A stretch of 34,952 nt of DNA from JACRAO01 sp964490895 (GTDB taxonomy: Bacteria; Bdellovibrionota; UBA1018). A program made the position numbers and the translations under genes. The DNA lies in NCBI GenBank assembly GCA_964490895.1, contig CAZBEI010000115.1:1-34952 (forward strand), given 5' to 3'. This document shows, one piece after another, positions 17,156 to 25,559 of the stretch. Under the pieces are notes generated by a model. It ran no database searches. It was not told the DNA's origin and worked only from the letters and a program-made list of their open reading frames with translations. The first letter of the stretch is position 1. Each line of letters begins with the position of its first letter.

Positions 17156-18084
17156 TTTTTATCCTCCATCCAAGCTTTTGTTTTTTTTAAGCCTTCTTCT
17201 AGAGAAACCTGAGCTTGCCAACCCAAAACAGATTTGGCTTTTTCTGGGTTAGAAAACCACTCCTGGTGGTCCCAATTTCGGTTTTCCATAGATCCCCATT
17301 GGGGCTCTTCGGTGACGTTAAAAAGTTTTCCGATGAGTTGGACCATATCTCGCAACGTTGTTTTTTTCCCAGACCCAATATTAAACACTTCGCCAGGCGT
17401 GAGTGTTTTACTTTGTGTGATCACTTGGTCTACGGCGCTACAAAGATCGTCAATGTATAAGAAATCTCTAGAGATTTCGGGATGAACTAAAAGAGGGAAT
17501 TTTTTTTCTTTCGCACAAAGGAGCAAGGTGGGGATAAGTCGGGAGGGTTCTTCGTCAGGGCCATAAATAGAGTAAAGCCGCAAAACCCAGGCGGGAATGG
17601 ATTGCGATTTTCCATAATATTGTACGAGCGCCGTGGCACTGACTTTAGAAACGGAGTAATGGCTGTCGGGTAGAGTGGGAGAGTTTTCGAGTGGGGCACT
17701 ACAGTTTAAGCCATACTCGGATGAGCTCCCACACTGAATAAACGCCCTAAGCCCAGTGAGTGCTTTGGATGCTTCTAGGAGATTTCGGACACCCTCAAAG
17801 TTTGTAGAATAGATCTGGTTAATATCTTTTTGGTTTGAATAAGCCCCGTAGGCTGCACAGTTGATAAGGACAGAGGGCTGTACATCTCTAAAAAAAGCCA
17901 GAACATTTTTGGATGAAGTGAGGTCCAATTCCGCTGTTTTGAGTCCAGGTATTTTTTGGAGTCTCCAGGAATTTCCATTGGGTCTTTGGAGGGCAATGAC
18001 CTCTGATTTATTTTGGAACAGGAGGTGCTTGCAAAGATTGGCTCCTACAAATCCAGCAGCTCCGGTGACAAGGGTCACGCCCAT
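17152..18084 (-). CDS. NAD-dependent epimerase/dehydratase (extended SDR, NDP-sugar)
   Basis: A 310-residue extended SDR: nucleotide-binding TGAAGFVGANL (8-18), SSSEYG (120-125), catalytic Y143-x-x-x-K147 (YSVSK), and RDFLYIDDLCSAV in the substrate domain. It acts on a nucleotide sugar. Lying next to rmlB, it is a good candidate to reduce or epimerise the 4-keto-6-deoxy intermediate, since no rmlC or rmlD is present. Exact activity (4-reductase, epimerase or dehydratase) cannot be told. It follows rmlB by six bases and overlaps the transketolase start by four. Confidence 0.88.
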   Translation of the reverse strand: MGVTLVTGAAGFVGANLCKHLLFQNKSEVIALQRPNGNSWRLQKIPGLKTAELDLTSSKNVLAFFRDVQPSVLINCAAYGAYSNQKDINQIYSTNFEGVRNLLEASKALTGLRAFIQCGSSSEYGLNCSAPLENSPTLPDSHYSVSKVSATALVQYYGKSQSIPAWVLRLYSIYGPDEEPSRLIPTLLLCAKEKKFPLLVHPEISRDFLYIDDLCSAVDQVITQSKTLTPGEVFNIGSGKKTTLRDMVQLIGKLFNVTEEPQWGSMENRNWDHQEWFSNPEKAKSVLGWQAQVSLEEGLKKTKAWMEDKK

Positions 18085-18090
18085 TTTCGT

Positions 18091-19158
18091 TTACCTATTT
18101 CCATACTGTTTTTCGTAATATTGGGTGTATTCGCCCGAACGGATTTGATCTGCCCATGACTTATTTTCAGAATACCACTGTACAAGTTTTGGAAGAGAGG
18201 TATCCAGAGTGTGTTTCGAAGTCCAGCCCAACTCCTTATTGAGTTTGCTTGTATTCAGTGAGTACCGTCTGTCATGTCCAGGGCGGTCCGTGACATGCTT
18301 GATGTGGGATTTTGTCGTGCCTTTTTTCTTATTTAATAATGTATCAACACAGTCACTGATTTTTTCGACAATCATTAAATTGGTTTGTTCGCAATTTCCA
18401 CCAATATTATAAGTTTCTCCAACACGGCCTTGCTCTAAAATCAAAAGCAAAGCCTCACAGTGATCGTCAACGTGGAGCCAGTCGCGAATTTGTAGGCCAT
18501 CTCCGTAGACAGGAAGCTCTTTTCCTTCGAGAGCGTTGAGAATGACCAGTGGAATGAGTTTTTCTGGAAATTGCCAAGGGCCGTAGTTATTTGTGCAATT
18601 GGTGATCACTGTAGGCAAACCATAGGTGTGATTCCATGCACGTACCAAATGATCCGATGCTGCTTTAGAACTGGCATACGGACTATTGGGTTGATACGGC
18701 GAGAACTCATCACAAGGGGGGTCATTGGGTTTGAGCGATCCATACACCTCGTCAGTAGATACATGTAAAAACAGATTTTCGCGAGAGTGGGATCCCCAAG
18801 CATTGCGAGCTTCTTCTAATAGGACAAAGACTCCCTCGATATTGGTTTTAACAAAAGCTTTTGGACCTAAAATTGATCGATCTACGTGAGATTCGGCAGC
18901 AAAATTAATAATTTTTGTAGGCTCGTATTTGCTAAAAACTTCTCTGACTAATTTACTATCAGTGATGTCCCCACGTACAAACTCGACATGGGGCTTTGCT
19001 TTAGACTCTTGTAGCAAATCTTTGATGTTGGTGAGATTGCCTGCATACGTAAGGGCGTCTAGTATGACTAGCCGGGCGTCTGTTTTTTGGTGTGCTATTT
19101 TCAGAAAGTTGCTCCCAATAAATCCAGCTCCACCGGTGACTAGCCATGTTTTTTTCAT
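18091..19158 (-). CDS. rmlB: dTDP-glucose 4,6-dehydratase
   Basis: A 355-residue extended SDR with all the marks of RmlB/RfbB: TGGAGFIGSNFL (8-19), the dehydratase-specific STDEVYG (134-140) with the catalytic Asp-Glu pair, Y161-x-x-x-K165 (YASSK), and the NNYGPWQFPEKLIPL block. It converts dTDP-glucose to dTDP-4-keto-6-deoxyglucose. It overlaps rmlA by four bases, so both are made from the same message. Length is normal. Confidence 0.95.
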   Translation of the reverse strand: MKKTWLVTGGAGFIGSNFLKIAHQKTDARLVILDALTYAGNLTNIKDLLQESKAKPHVEFVRGDITDSKLVREVFSKYEPTKIINFAAESHVDRSILGPKAFVKTNIEGVFVLLEEARNAWGSHSRENLFLHVSTDEVYGSLKPNDPPCDEFSPYQPNSPYASSKAASDHLVRAWNHTYGLPTVITNCTNNYGPWQFPEKLIPLVILNALEGKELPVYGDGLQIRDWLHVDDHCEALLLILEQGRVGETYNIGGNCEQTNLMIVEKISDCVDTLLNKKKGTTKSHIKHVTDRPGHDRRYSLNTSKLNKELGWTSKHTLDTSLPKLVQWYSENKSWADQIRSGEYTQYYEKQYGNR

Positions 19159-19883
19159 GTGAGAATACGATTCTGGTTTGAGAGTAAAAGAGTATTGGCT
19201 TCTAAAAAAGAATCAAAAGTTCCAGCATCGGTCCAACGGCCTCGGACAAAACTGTATTGGAGTTGGCCTAATTTTATATAAGTATTATTTACTGATGTGA
19301 TTTCAAGCTCTCCACGTGCAGAGGGTATAGTTCGTCTGATAATGTCAAAAACTTGGTTGTCATACATGTAGCAGCCCACAACTGCATAATTGCTTTTCGG
19401 GTGGATGGGCTTTTCTTCGATGGCGATCACTTGTTTTTCGTCGAGTGCTGCAACTCCATAGCGTTCTGGATCACCAACTTCTTTGAGAAGTACTCGGGCC
19501 CCTTGAGGTTGCTCTCGAAAGGCTTGCACGTGAGGCATGATGGAATATTCGAAAATGTTGTCCCCAAGCAAGATCACGATTTTTTGCCCCTCAGAAAATT
19601 GTTCAGCTAAGGCCAGTGCGTGTGCAATTCCACCTGCTTCTTCTTGTACTCGGTACGTAAATTCGCAGCCAAAGCGTTTGCCAGAGCCCAGTGAGTTGAC
19701 TACATCTCCCATGTGATTGGTAGAGGTGATGACCAAGATCTCCTTTAGGTCAGACTCCACCAGTTGTCTGACGGGATGCCAGATCATAGGTTCTCTGCCA
19801 ACGGGCAAGAGATGTTTGTTGGTGACTTCCGTTAGGGGAGATAAGCGAGTTCCTACCCCTCCAGCCAAAATAATTCCCTTCAT
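19155..19883 (-). CDS. rmlA: Glucose-1-phosphate thymidylyltransferase (short form)
   Basis: A 242-residue nucleotidyltransferase. The N-terminal signature GGVGTRLSPLTEVTNKHLLPV contains the nucleotide-binding loop and catalytic Lys. LLGDNIFEYS carries the metal-binding Asp, and EEKPIHPKSNYAVVGCYMYD is the usual sugar-binding part. It makes dTDP-glucose for the next gene. At about 240 residues it is the short RmlA type, lacking the C-terminal allosteric region of the roughly 290-residue enzymes, so feedback control by dTDP-rhamnose may differ. First gene of the operon that runs to the GT2 transferase. Confidence 0.93.
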   Translation of the reverse strand: MKGIILAGGVGTRLSPLTEVTNKHLLPVGREPMIWHPVRQLVESDLKEILVITSTNHMGDVVNSLGSGKRFGCEFTYRVQEEAGGIAHALALAEQFSEGQKIVILLGDNIFEYSIMPHVQAFREQPQGARVLLKEVGDPERYGVAALDEKQVIAIEEKPIHPKSNYAVVGCYMYDNQVFDIIRRTIPSARGELEITSVNNTYIKLGQLQYSFVRGRWTDAGTFDSFLEANTLLLSNQNRILT

Positions 19884-19922
19884 CCGTGTAGCTTATTATT
19901 TCTCTAGGCCTATTACAAGACC

Positions 19923-19952
19923 AAAAACAGTGATTATTGACAGATCGCTGTT
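19923..19952 (-). terminator. Rho-independent terminator (minus strand)
   Basis: On the minus strand AACAGCGAT (19952-19944), a 9-base loop and ATCACTGTT (19934-19926) form a stem with one mismatch, followed by a T run (19927-19923). It lies between the GT-C-like gene (ending at 20007) and rmlA, and would separate the two transcripts. Confidence 0.55.
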
Positions 19953-20006
19953 ATAAATGATTCGGAAGCAAAGACTCAAAAACCGCCCTTCAAGATAAAG
20001 TCAGGA

Positions 20007-21830
20007 TTAATGAGAAGAAGAAAGAGATTTGGCTCTTGTCTTCTCACATTCATCTTGCATTAATTTTACTTGTCCATTGGGGCGTAAAAGGACTTGTTCG
20101 GCACCAGGATCATCTGGAAAAGGGGGGCGGTTGGCACTTCCAACTGCCACAAAATCGCGGGTGGGACTAAGACCCGCATCACTCAGAACAGACATCGGAA
20201 GGTGGTGATGCCACTTTGGATCAGTGAGAAGCCAGGCTCGAGCAAGTGCATTACAGCTCACTTCTTTCAAAGTCTCAGCAGCGTAAAATGAGCTACCCGG
20301 ATAGCCTCCTGACATCCAAGCTGACCCCATGCCCTTTACACCCAGGGCAAAAAGAGCGCTAGGAGATCTTCCAGTGAGATCCACCATAGGATCTCCTACT
20401 TGAAAACCAGCATCTTGACTTATTCGCTGAAGCTGTTTGATGTACTGGGCAAAAAGTCCAGAAATCTCCAGTGTCTTGCCGCTCGAAGCGATCCTGATTT
20501 TTTCGCTACCTACGCCCAGAGAAGTGAGCTGACGATAGGGGCTTCTTATACATTCTGAGACGATAGACACTGTGACCAATTCGGCTATAAAAAGAATGGG
20601 TAAGAGTGGGGCTGGAGTCCTAATGGGGAGGCGGATGGACCCAAACAAGACAACAGTAGCGAGTATCCAGAGCGTTGCAGCTTGAGATGATTGATGCCAG
20701 TAATTATTGTTAGATCCAAAAACAAAAGCGTAGGGAAGAAAAAAAACAAAAACCGAAGCCGCAATGTTTTCAAGTTTAGGGAGCTTGTGATGGATTTTTA
20801 TAAATGTCCAAAGCCCAGCAACCATTCCGCTCGCAGAAATCGCCAGAATCTGCAATCTATTAAAAAAATGGAAATCAAAATAGGTTGGAAAAAAAAGTAG
20901 CATTACCAGTGCAATCGTAAATCCGGCAAACCAAACAATAAGTAAACGTGTTCCCTGCAATACCTTTTTTGGTCGAGAAATTAAAAATACTGAAAGAGCT
21001 GTGCAAACAAACAATACACAAAGAGTGACCAAACTCCAGACAGAAAATGGACAGGGATCAAGACGAAAAATAGCAAGGTAGGAATGCGTGGACGAAAGGC
21101 TCTGTAGCTGGAAAACTGCTGTTTTTGAGCGTCTAATAAATTCCACTACCGATCCATCGATCACAAAAGCTAAGGCGACGAGGAGCATCCCCGATGATGC
21201 GGTGGCGATCCAGAAACTTACTTTTCGGAGTGTTTTTCTACATACAAAGCAGTAACCAAGAAACAAAATCCAAAGACAGGCTGCAGTGGTGGGTTTTGCC
21301 ATAAAGGCTATCCAACCAGCTACCCCCATGAGAATGGGGTATCCCATGGAATGATCTTCTCTTTTTTTATCCATCTTCAGAAGAGCAATAGCTGCAATGA
21401 GCACTGCTTGAAAAGCCAGAGTATTGTAACTTGGGGTCGATATCCAAGGAGAAAGAATCAACAGAGAGCTAAAAGCCCCAAGAAAGGAAATAATAACTCG
21501 TCCCCACGAGAGAGCATCCAGTGCTAAAAACCAAAGAGTCGTGGCAAGAGCAAACGTCACAACAATACTGCATTGCCTAAGCAGAACAATGTCGCCCTGA
21601 AGAACGGAGTAGAGTGGATGATAAAAGAACCCAAAGAGAGTAAAGGAACGAGCATAATTATATGGGTTTGAAATCAAGTTAAGATAGAATCCCTCGTCTG
21701 TCAAATCCAAGCCGAATTTGCAGACAAATACTACTTTTAAGAAAAAGAAAAAAGCGATTACTAAGAGAAAGACGCTCAGTGTTTTCTCCAACGGCAGGAC
21801 TGGTGCTTTACTGCTTGATTCAGATGACAT
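20007..21830 (-). CDS. GT-C-like polytopic membrane protein
   Basis: A 607-residue protein with about 12 hydrophobic segments, a short Ser-rich cytoplasmic N-terminus and a soluble C-terminal domain (about residues 430-607). The first extracytoplasmic loop carries GLDLTDEGFYLN, resembling the D-E-x-Y/F motif at the catalytic loop of ArnT/GT83-like transferases, so a lipid-linked-sugar transferase is likely. Specificity is unknown. Its ATG lies 11 bases inside the end of a 46-codon ORF upstream, suggesting coupling. A probable terminator follows at 19923-19952. Confidence 0.74.
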   Translation of the reverse strand: MSSESSSKAPVLPLEKTLSVFLLVIAFFFFLKVVFVCKFGLDLTDEGFYLNLISNPYNYARSFTLFGFFYHPLYSVLQGDIVLLRQCSIVVTFALATTLWFLALDALSWGRVIISFLGAFSSLLILSPWISTPSYNTLAFQAVLIAAIALLKMDKKREDHSMGYPILMGVAGWIAFMAKPTTAACLWILFLGYCFVCRKTLRKVSFWIATASSGMLLVALAFVIDGSVVEFIRRSKTAVFQLQSLSSTHSYLAIFRLDPCPFSVWSLVTLCVLFVCTALSVFLISRPKKVLQGTRLLIVWFAGFTIALVMLLFFPTYFDFHFFNRLQILAISASGMVAGLWTFIKIHHKLPKLENIAASVFVFFLPYAFVFGSNNNYWHQSSQAATLWILATVVLFGSIRLPIRTPAPLLPILFIAELVTVSIVSECIRSPYRQLTSLGVGSEKIRIASSGKTLEISGLFAQYIKQLQRISQDAGFQVGDPMVDLTGRSPSALFALGVKGMGSAWMSGGYPGSSFYAAETLKEVSCNALARAWLLTDPKWHHHLPMSVLSDAGLSPTRDFVAVGSANRPPFPDDPGAEQVLLRPNGQVKLMQDECEKTRAKSLSSSH

Positions 21831-21960
21831 GGTCTTCTAAAAAACGGGTGAGACCATAAAACGCTGCTTTGTCAAAGAAGTTTGACCGCGCAAATCCAGC
21901 CAAAGTGAGGAGGTGGTGGAGGGTTTCAATAGCAGGTTCTTTTTTGCTCTTTTTTTGCAT
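21820..21960 (-). CDS. Small 46-residue protein ahead of the GT-C-like gene
   Basis: An uninterrupted ATG-to-TGA frame of 46 codons that overlaps the start of the downstream GT-C-like gene by 11 bases. After a lysine-rich start (MQKKSKKEP), the product reads as one or two amphipathic helices with aromatic residues (ETLHHLLTLAG, then NFFDKAAFYGLTRFLEDHV). The composition looks protein-like rather than random. No Shine-Dalgarno sequence is evident. It may be a genuine small protein coupled to the transferase, or the surviving C-terminus of a larger lost gene. Family not recognised. Confidence 0.4.
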   Translation of the reverse strand: MQKKSKKEPAIETLHHLLTLAGFARSNFFDKAAFYGLTRFLEDHVI

Positions 21961-21965
21961 AGTAA

Positions 21966-21982
21966 GTTGCTATAATAGTAAC
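21966..21982. promoter_or_regulatory. Palindrome centred on a TATAAT box
   Basis: GTTGCTATAATAGTAAC is a near-perfect palindrome (one mismatched pair) with a consensus -10 hexamer TATAAT at 21971-21976. It lies just upstream of the 46-codon ORF and 67 bases before the plus-strand epimerase. It could be a -10 region overlapped by an operator. No convincing -35 was found for either direction. Confidence 0.35.
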
Positions 21983-22048
21983 AAACAATATAAAAAAAGT
22001 GCAATTAAAGTCTTTTAGATATTAAATCTATCCAGTAAGTTAGTCATC

Positions 22049-22879
22049 ATGAAGACATGCGCTGTCACAGGAGCGTCAGGGCTCATCGGTTCTCATTTAG
22101 TGAAACATTTATCACAATTGGGCTATAAAACCATCCCATTGAGACGGCCTGAGTTTGAATTGGGAAAGTCCATTGACCCCCAAGCCTTAAATGGAGTCTC
22201 TATTTTAATTCACTCAGCCTATGATTTTCGTGCCAAAGACTGGAAAGAAATTTTAGAAAAAAATGTGCAAGGTTCGGAGAAACTTTTTCGACAGGCACGA
22301 GAGGCTGGAGTTGAAAAGATTGTTTTTGTCTCAAGCTGTGCTGCTTTTGAAAACTGCAAATCCATGTACGGCCGGGGCAAGCTTTTAGTCGAAAAATTTG
22401 TCTTAGAAATGGGCGGCGGCATTGTCGTTCGTCCTGGTTTTGTCTATGGAGATCCCACGCGCGGGATGTATGGGACATTTACAAAAATGGTGCGATTGCC
22501 GTTTCTGCCAGTGTTTGACGGTGGGAATCAACGTATGGCCATGGTCCACATAGAGGATTTAGTGGCGGGGATTGTAGAGCTGACGCAGCAAAAGCAAAGT
22601 TGTGTTTTCACTCTAGCTCACCCTGAACTCATTTCTTTGAAGGAAATTTTAAATAAAATTGCACAAGATTCTGGCCGAAAGGTAAAATTTCTTTCTGTTC
22701 CAGGGAGCTTTGGAATAGGTGCATTAAAAGCCATTGAGGCTTTGGGCATTGGGGTGGGATTTAGGAGTGATAGTTTGGTAAGCCTTTTGCACACCAATCC
22801 AGACTTAGATTTTCAAAATACTGAAAAACTGGGTGTTCATTTTAGGAGTTTTTTGGATAAAGTAGGAAGCCCTCTATGA
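22049..22879 (+). CDS. NAD-dependent epimerase/reductase (extended SDR)
   Basis: A 276-residue extended SDR. It has VTGASGLIGSHL (6-17) for the dinucleotide, SSCAAF before the active site, Y107-x-x-x-K111 (YGRGK), and VRPGFVYGD with VHIEDLV in the second half. It should act on an NDP-sugar; specificity is unknown. At 276 residues it is somewhat short for the family. No strong ribosome binding site is visible. The stop overlaps an ATG (ATGA at 22876) that opens only a 15-codon glycosyltransferase stub. A decayed second copy of this gene is at 25711-25855. Confidence 0.86.
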   Translation: MKTCAVTGASGLIGSHLVKHLSQLGYKTIPLRRPEFELGKSIDPQALNGVSILIHSAYDFRAKDWKEILEKNVQGSEKLFRQAREAGVEKIVFVSSCAAFENCKSMYGRGKLLVEKFVLEMGGGIVVRPGFVYGDPTRGMYGTFTKMVRLPFLPVFDGGNQRMAMVHIEDLVAGIVELTQQKQSCVFTLAHPELISLKEILNKIAQDSGRKVKFLSVPGSFGIGALKAIEALGIGVGFRSDSLVSLLHTNPDLDFQNTEKLGVHFRSFLDKVGSPL

Positions 22880-22923
22880 AAGTTGTCTGGGTTTCTCCCT
22901 GTGCACGAGTTTGCGACGCATGA
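22876..22923 (+). pseudogene. Truncated glycosyltransferase stub (N-terminus only)
   Basis: The epimerase stop overlaps an ATG that reads MKVVWVSPCARVCDA and then TGA. This is the start of a GT4-type glycosyltransferase: it aligns residue for residue with the start of the intact enzyme ending at 25834 (LRLLWVAPTDKVCG), sharing Trp5, Val6, Pro8, Val12 and Cys13. The rest of the gene is gone. Confidence 0.6.
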
Positions 22924-22962
22924 GCCAGCATGCAGAGCTAATACAAGAGTGAACAAATATCA

Positions 22963-23631
22963 TCATTGGATGGTAAACCCTCCATCAATAGATAGGCTCT
23001 GTCCTGTAATAAACGTGTTTTTTTCGGAAACCAAAAAACTTATAAATTCAGCAATTTCTAACGGTGAAGCCAAGCGCTTAAGAGCAGTCTGGCTACAAAG
23101 GGTCAGGATTTGTTCGTCTGTATTATTTTTTCGTGTCATATCGGTTTCTACAAATCCGGGACAGAGAGCATTGACCAAGACATTGTGTGGACCAAATTCA
23201 ATAGCTGCGGTGCGGGTCAAGCCCATCAGTCCGGCCTTAGAAGCGCTGTAGGCAGCTCTACCCGATCGACTGACAAGACCATAGCAAGAGCTGATATTCA
23301 CAATGCGTCCCCACCCTTTTTTAGCCATTTTTGGGGCAAAAGCCTGCAGGAGCAAAAAAGCAGAGCTTAAGTTGACAGTGAGCATTGTTTCCCAGTCTTC
23401 TATTTTAATTTCAGAAATGGGGTTGATAATATTTTCACCAGCATTGTTGATCAGGATGTCAGGAGACAAGCCTGGATGTTGATCTAAGTAGGCTTGAACT
23501 GAGTGTATAGAGGCCAAATCTAACTCATTACGGGAAGGGGCTATGACTCTGAACCCTTCTTTGCTTAGTTTATCGACAGTGGCACGGCCAATTCCCCGCG
23601 AGCCGCCTGTAATCAATACTTCTCTTGTCAC
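22963..23631 (-). CDS. Short-chain dehydrogenase/reductase (FabG-like)
   Basis: A 222-residue classical SDR. It has TGGSRGIG (8-15), NNAG (62-65), Asn87, a catalytic Ser in NISSCYG (112-118), and Y128-x-x-x-K132 (YSASK). LCPGFVETDM and the C-terminal TGQSLSIDGG are also typical. It reduces a ketone or oxidises an alcohol with NAD(P). The setting in a sugar locus and next to an aldolase relic suggests a sugar-derived substrate rather than fatty acid synthesis. The start is a GTG overlapping the stop of the aldolase relic by four bases (GTGA), so coupling with the vanished gene is still visible. Confidence 0.9.
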   Translation of the reverse strand: MTREVLITGGSRGIGRATVDKLSKEGFRVIAPSRNELDLASIHSVQAYLDQHPGLSPDILINNAGENIINPISEIKIEDWETMLTVNLSSAFLLLQAFAPKMAKKGWGRIVNISSCYGLVSRSGRAAYSASKAGLMGLTRTAAIEFGPHNVLVNALCPGFVETDMTRKNNTDEQILTLCSQTALKRLASPLEIAEFISFLVSEKNTFITGQSLSIDGGFTIQ

Positions 23632-23759
23632 AAGATTATAAGGTATTTTTTGAGTGCATAGGCAGATTCGACCATCGGAGCCATTTTTACTCCACTGACG
23701 TTATACTTTTCTTTGAGCTCAGTGAGCAGACTGACCATTTCCTTTTCTAGAAGGTGCAT
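23628..23759 (-). pseudogene. Internally deleted HpcH/HpaI-type aldolase relic
   Basis: A 43-codon frame. Its first part (LLEKEMVSLLTELKEKY, then NVSGVK) matches the N-terminus of aldolase/citrate-lyase family proteins found in surface-sugar loci. It is joined directly to MAPMVESAYALKKYL, which in those proteins lies more than 60 residues further on. The intervening part, with the usual EFEAEGTR and KIGGCEA segments, is missing, as is the C-terminal half. The stop still overlaps the SDR start. Family assignment is from motif memory; the join is what the sequence shows. Confidence 0.6.
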
Positions 23760-23894
23760 TGCATTTTCCTCTTTAGCTTTGGGCCACACTACACTGGAAA
23801 TCTTCCTTGAGTCAAGCTAGATTGGGTTCATGCAAAGACTCATCAGCATAACTTTCTCATAACAGCTTTTCTACCATCATAGGAGCATGAATTT

Positions 23895-25559
23895 ATGAAA
23901 ACTTTACGTGTGCTCTTTTTTCTGTCAGGAGTAACCCTTGTTTTTCATTGGCAATTGATTGCCTCTGGGCTCGGGCTTTTGCACAGTGATTTTGCTCCTG
24001 GGTTGCTTGTTGCCAATGAGTTTCGAAATGGAAACTGGAGTGCTTTTTATTTTGATATGACTTATGGAGGCACTTCTTTAGGGGTGCTTCGAGCCGTGTG
24101 GGTGTCTCTTTGGGAATGGTTTTTTGCCAATGATCCTTCTGCATGGATCTCAAGCCAAATGAGTTTTACCTACGGTGTTTGTCCTGTGTTGATGACGGTT
24201 GGGACCTATTTTTTGGCGTGTTCTTTTGTCTCTAGTTTTGGCGCTTTCTGGGTCGGATTAATGGCGGCAATGGGTTTTCATGATTGGATTATTCAATACG
24301 GGAATGATGTCTACTTTGGTTACTTGTTCCTCGGATTTATATTGTTAGCTTGGCGCAGTCGTCTGAACAATCCCTTTTTAGAACTTTCTCAAGTAAAACT
24401 GTTTTTAGCTGCCATTTTGTGTGGACTTGCAGCATACACTTCGAGAGCAGCGCTTATTTATGGTGTTGTGTTTTTCCTGCCTTGGAATGAATTCATCTCA
24501 AAAATAAAGAATATTTTAATCCCCACTGACCGCCTGGAGAAAATTTTATTGTGGGCTGCGTTCTTGTGTTTTCTCTTATTTCTTTATCTTGAAATTTTCG
24601 GCCCAGCTCTTGGAACTATGTTCGGTCGCTCTGTGCGTTTGCATGCTCATCCCAATTTGAACTTTGCTCTGATGCTCCTTTGCGTTTTTTTATTCAAGAG
24701 ATACTGGAAATTTATCTCGCAAGAAGTTTTTTATAGGACTTTGATTGTAGTTCTTGGCTTAATAGTGGGATTCCTTCCAGAACTCGTCCATTGGTTACGT
24801 CTCGGGCAGTTGCCACCCCCTGGCATGGGAGGGTCTCGAAACTTCGCTGGTTTTTTTGAGGCGTTTGGAACATTGCCTCAGTCTTTGATGGATTTGGTGT
24901 GTGCTGGGGATGGCGCAGGTAGGAATGCCTCTCTTGTTTTATTCATAGGCGGTACTCTTTGTTTTTTGAAGGGTTCTCGGCAGAGAAAGTTTATCCCACC
25001 CATGATGGTAGCTATCTTTTCGATTTATGCTTATTGCAGGATTTTTACTTATACGGGCGCCAACTCTCGCTACCTTCTCCCTTTATTACCAGTGCTTCTT
25101 GTGGCTGTGGGATGTTTTTGGGATTGGGTGGTCCAAAAGAAATGGCCTATTTTTTGTTTGAGTTTGGCGCTTTTATTTTTTCACGGGGTTCACCACTGGA
25201 ACGCCAGAGTAACTTTAATTCAAAAATTGAGCACCAGTCAAAAAGTCGATCGGATGGAGCAGGTAATACAGCTCTTTAGAAAAGCAACGGTCACTGTCGT
25301 TCTATCGGATGACTACTGGCATTCTAACCAATATACTTTTCTCAGCCAATTAAACCCTTATTTTATTTTTTCCGAGCCTATCGGGCCGAGACATCCTGAG
25401 GGAGTGCGTTTAGCGTTGAAAGAAACTCGTGTTGGGATTTTGCTTAGGAACGGTCACCCCTTACAAGAAGGGGTAATCCAACTTGCTGGCCGTAAATGGA
25501 CCTTAAAATACCTTGGGAGTGTAGGAGATCGGGAACTATTTGTGGGAGAAGTGCACTAA
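23895..25559 (+). CDS. GT-C-like polytopic membrane protein
   Basis: A 554-residue protein with about 11 hydrophobic segments and a soluble C-terminal domain (about residues 440-554). The first extracytoplasmic loop after the opening helix (GLGLLHSDFAPGLLVANEF, then WSAFYFDMTYGGTSLG) has acidic and aromatic residues expected of GT-C transferases. Later loops include YTGANSRYLLPLLPV, typical of lipid-linked-sugar transferases. Specificity is unknown. TAGGAG lies upstream of the ATG. Its stop codon falls inside the left arm of a long hairpin that follows. Genes to the left and right are oriented away from or towards it, so it is probably transcribed alone. Confidence 0.74.
   Translation: MKTLRVLFFLSGVTLVFHWQLIASGLGLLHSDFAPGLLVANEFRNGNWSAFYFDMTYGGTSLGVLRAVWVSLWEWFFANDPSAWISSQMSFTYGVCPVLMTVGTYFLACSFVSSFGAFWVGLMAAMGFHDWIIQYGNDVYFGYLFLGFILLAWRSRLNNPFLELSQVKLFLAAILCGLAAYTSRAALIYGVVFFLPWNEFISKIKNILIPTDRLEKILLWAAFLCFLLFLYLEIFGPALGTMFGRSVRLHAHPNLNFALMLLCVFLFKRYWKFISQEVFYRTLIVVLGLIVGFLPELVHWLRLGQLPPPGMGGSRNFAGFFEAFGTLPQSLMDLVCAGDGAGRNASLVLFIGGTLCFLKGSRQRKFIPPMMVAIFSIYAYCRIFTYTGANSRYLLPLLPVLLVAVGCFWDWVVQKKWPIFCLSLALLFFHGVHHWNARVTLIQKLSTSQKVDRMEQVIQLFRKATVTVVLSDDYWHSNQYTFLSQLNPYFIFSEPIGPRHPEGVRLALKETRVGILLRNGHPLQEGVIQLAGRKWTLKYLGSVGDRELFVGEVH

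Noticed and set aside
19937..19957. TTGACA and TATAAA on the plus strand as a promoter
   Set aside because: The spacer is only 9 bases, and the same bases form the stem of a minus-strand terminator.
22883..23251. 122-codon plus-strand frame over the SDR gene
   Set aside because: Mostly antisense to the SDR with all its motifs; no ribosome binding site and no recognisable domain.
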